Source of the DNA: JAXLVB01 sp046329195
GTDB lineage: Bacteria > Bacteroidota > Bacteroidia > Cytophagales > Spirosomataceae
Direction of reading: 5' to 3'
DNA length: 64,000 nucleotides
Assembly (NCBI GenBank): GCA_046329195.1
Contig: JAXLVB010000001.1
Coordinates: 248,001-312,000 of the forward strand
Under the pieces are notes generated by a model that saw only the letters and a list, made by a program, of their open reading frames with translations, was not told where the DNA came from and made no database searches. Shown in pieces: positions 63,440 to 64,000 of the stretch. A program made the position numbers and the translations under genes. Position 1 is the stretch's first letter. Each line of letters starts with the position of its first letter.

Positions 63440-63592
63440 GAAAATAGGCCACAACGGCCTAACCATTAGCGCCTAACAGCTAATGTAAGACTGAAAGAAA
63501 AAAGCGTATAGAAAAAAGCCCGAACCAAAAACGGCGTTCATCAGCAGTATTTTTTGCTGAAACAAAGGTAAACAACTACGGTAGAAAAACAA
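63440..63592 (-). promoter_or_regulatory. Attenuator-like leader: promoter, short Phe-rich ORF, stem-loop and terminator
   Basis: On the minus strand, TTG (63592-63590) and TACCTTTG (63570-63563) with a 19-base spacer make a promoter. A stem CATTAGC/GCTAATG overlaps the end of the ORF at 63541-63473. It is followed by TAGGCC-GTTGT-GGCCTA and TTTT (63461-63440), an intrinsic terminator. The gene itself begins about 185 bases further on. Confidence 0.5.
63473..63541 (-). CDS. Putative 22-aa leader peptide, Phe-rich
   Basis: ATG at 63541 to TAG at 63473 reads MNAVFGSGFFLYAFFFQSYI then SC; six Phe and two Tyr in 22 residues. Its position between a good promoter and a terminator suits a translated attenuator, but it could also be chance. 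No similar peptide is known to me. Confidence 0.35.
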   Translation of the reverse strand: MNAVFGSGFFLYAFFFQSYISC

Positions 63593-63625
63593 AAAACGTC
63601 AGCACCAACGAGGGTACTGACGTTT
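63591..63625 (-). terminator. Terminator of asd
   Basis: Read on the minus strand, AAAACGTCAG and CTGACGTTTT pair and run into T residues, 20 bases after the asd stop. Confidence 0.85.
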
Positions 63626-63645
63626 TGGAATCGAATAAAAGAGGA

Positions 63646-64000
63646 TTACAACAATTGGTTGGCTACCAAATATTCGGCAATCTGCACGGCGTTGGTAGCG
63701 GCGCCTTTACGAAGGTTATCGGCCACAATCCACAAGTTGAGGGTATTGGGCTGCGACTCGTCACGGCGGATACGTCCTACGAATACTTCATCTTTGCCAT
63801 GTGCATTGACGGGCATTGGATACACAAAGTTTTTGGGATCGTCTTGCAAAATAACGCCCTCGGCTTGGCTGAGGATGGTACGTACTTCGTCGAGGTCAAA
63901 GTCGTTTTCAAATTCAATATTGACAGACTCTGAGTGGCCACCGATAGTCGGAATCCGTACGGTAGTGGCCGTTACGGCGATGCTATCGTCGCCCATGATT
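63646..64000 (-). CDS. asd: Aspartate-semialdehyde dehydrogenase (partial; N-terminus outside window)
   Basis: The visible 117 residues are the C-terminal half of the enzyme: TTVRIPTIGGHSESVNIEFE with the catalytic His region, then PMPVNAHGKDEVFVGRIRRD and the end WIVADNLRKGAATNAVQIAE. It makes aspartate semialdehyde for lysine, threonine and methionine synthesis. Confidence 0.94.
   Translation of the reverse strand, partial: IMGDDSIAVTATTVRIPTIGGHSESVNIEFENDFDLDEVRTILSQAEGVILQDDPKNFVYPMPVNAHGKDEVFVGRIRRDESQPNTLNLWIVADNLRKGAATNAVQIAEYLVANQLL

Overview
The window looks like chromosomal DNA of a Bacteroidota bacterium, most likely order Cytophagales. The evidence is: promoters of the TTG...TAnnTTTG type in front of many genes, with no obvious Shine-Dalgarno sequences; type IX secretion (T9SS) sorting domains; a gliding gene (gldG); and families typical of the phylum (DUF5916, DUF2911, DUF349, DUF2805). 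Genus and species cannot be fixed from the sequence alone. Most of the window is ordinary housekeeping DNA. The left edge cuts a patatin-like gene and the right edge cuts asd.

Layout. 1-7.5 kb: patatin-like lipase, a large secreted dehydrogenase/cytochrome c protein, a T9SS-exported beta-helix protein, and the C-terminal remnant of a second surface protein. 7.6-14 kb: a lone nuoD, fabH, a thioesterase, an alpha/beta hydrolase, a DEAD-box helicase and a TPR protein. 14-18.4 kb: a patch rich in repeats and mobile-element debris. It holds a 124-bp MITE-like element with 9-bp target duplications, tandem hairpin repeats, an AT-rich orphan gene overlapping a gene fragment, and the start of a broken REP-type transposase. 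18.4-31 kb: histidine kinase, PhzF-like protein, pyruvate kinase, ileS, a large BNR-repeat protein and thrC. 31-40 kb: DUF349 protein, acyl-CoA dehydrogenase, coiled-coil membrane protein, phosphoesterase, rnpA-rpmH, DUF2805, an Lrp regulator overlapping a small Rdx thioredoxin-fold gene, an SdiA-regulated lipoprotein and DUF2911. 40-43.3 kb: the assimilatory sulfate operon cysH-cysD-cysN. 43.6-56 kb: TerC-like protein, thioredoxin, dnaN, gldG, prfB with its programmed frameshift, an M15 peptidase lipoprotein, DUF5916, der, a four-helix-bundle gene between inverted repeats, and era. 56-61.5 kb: tRNA-fMet, tRNA-Arg and a type II-C CRISPR-Cas9 locus. 61.6-64 kb: a cupin, a saccharopine-dehydrogenase-like gene with an attenuator-like leader, and asd.

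The main accessory system is the CRISPR-Cas9 locus. It has 23 repeats with 22 spacers, an intact 1043-aa Cas9, and a divergently transcribed tracrRNA with a recognisable terminator. No cas1, cas2 or csn2/cas4 is present, so the locus has an interference module only. Each repeat contains a sequence resembling a Bacteroidota promoter, as known for Neisseria and Campylobacter II-C arrays. Two spacers match at 25 of 30 positions, which suggests repeated targeting of related, diverged invaders.

Other points worth a second look: a four-helix-bundle (S23/Avd-like) gene enclosed by purine-rich inverted repeats, with a gene-less relative downstream of nuoD; two strong stem-loops in the prfB leader; a Phe-rich short ORF followed by a terminator ahead of the gene at 62195-63256; and an inverted repeat against the thrC promoter.
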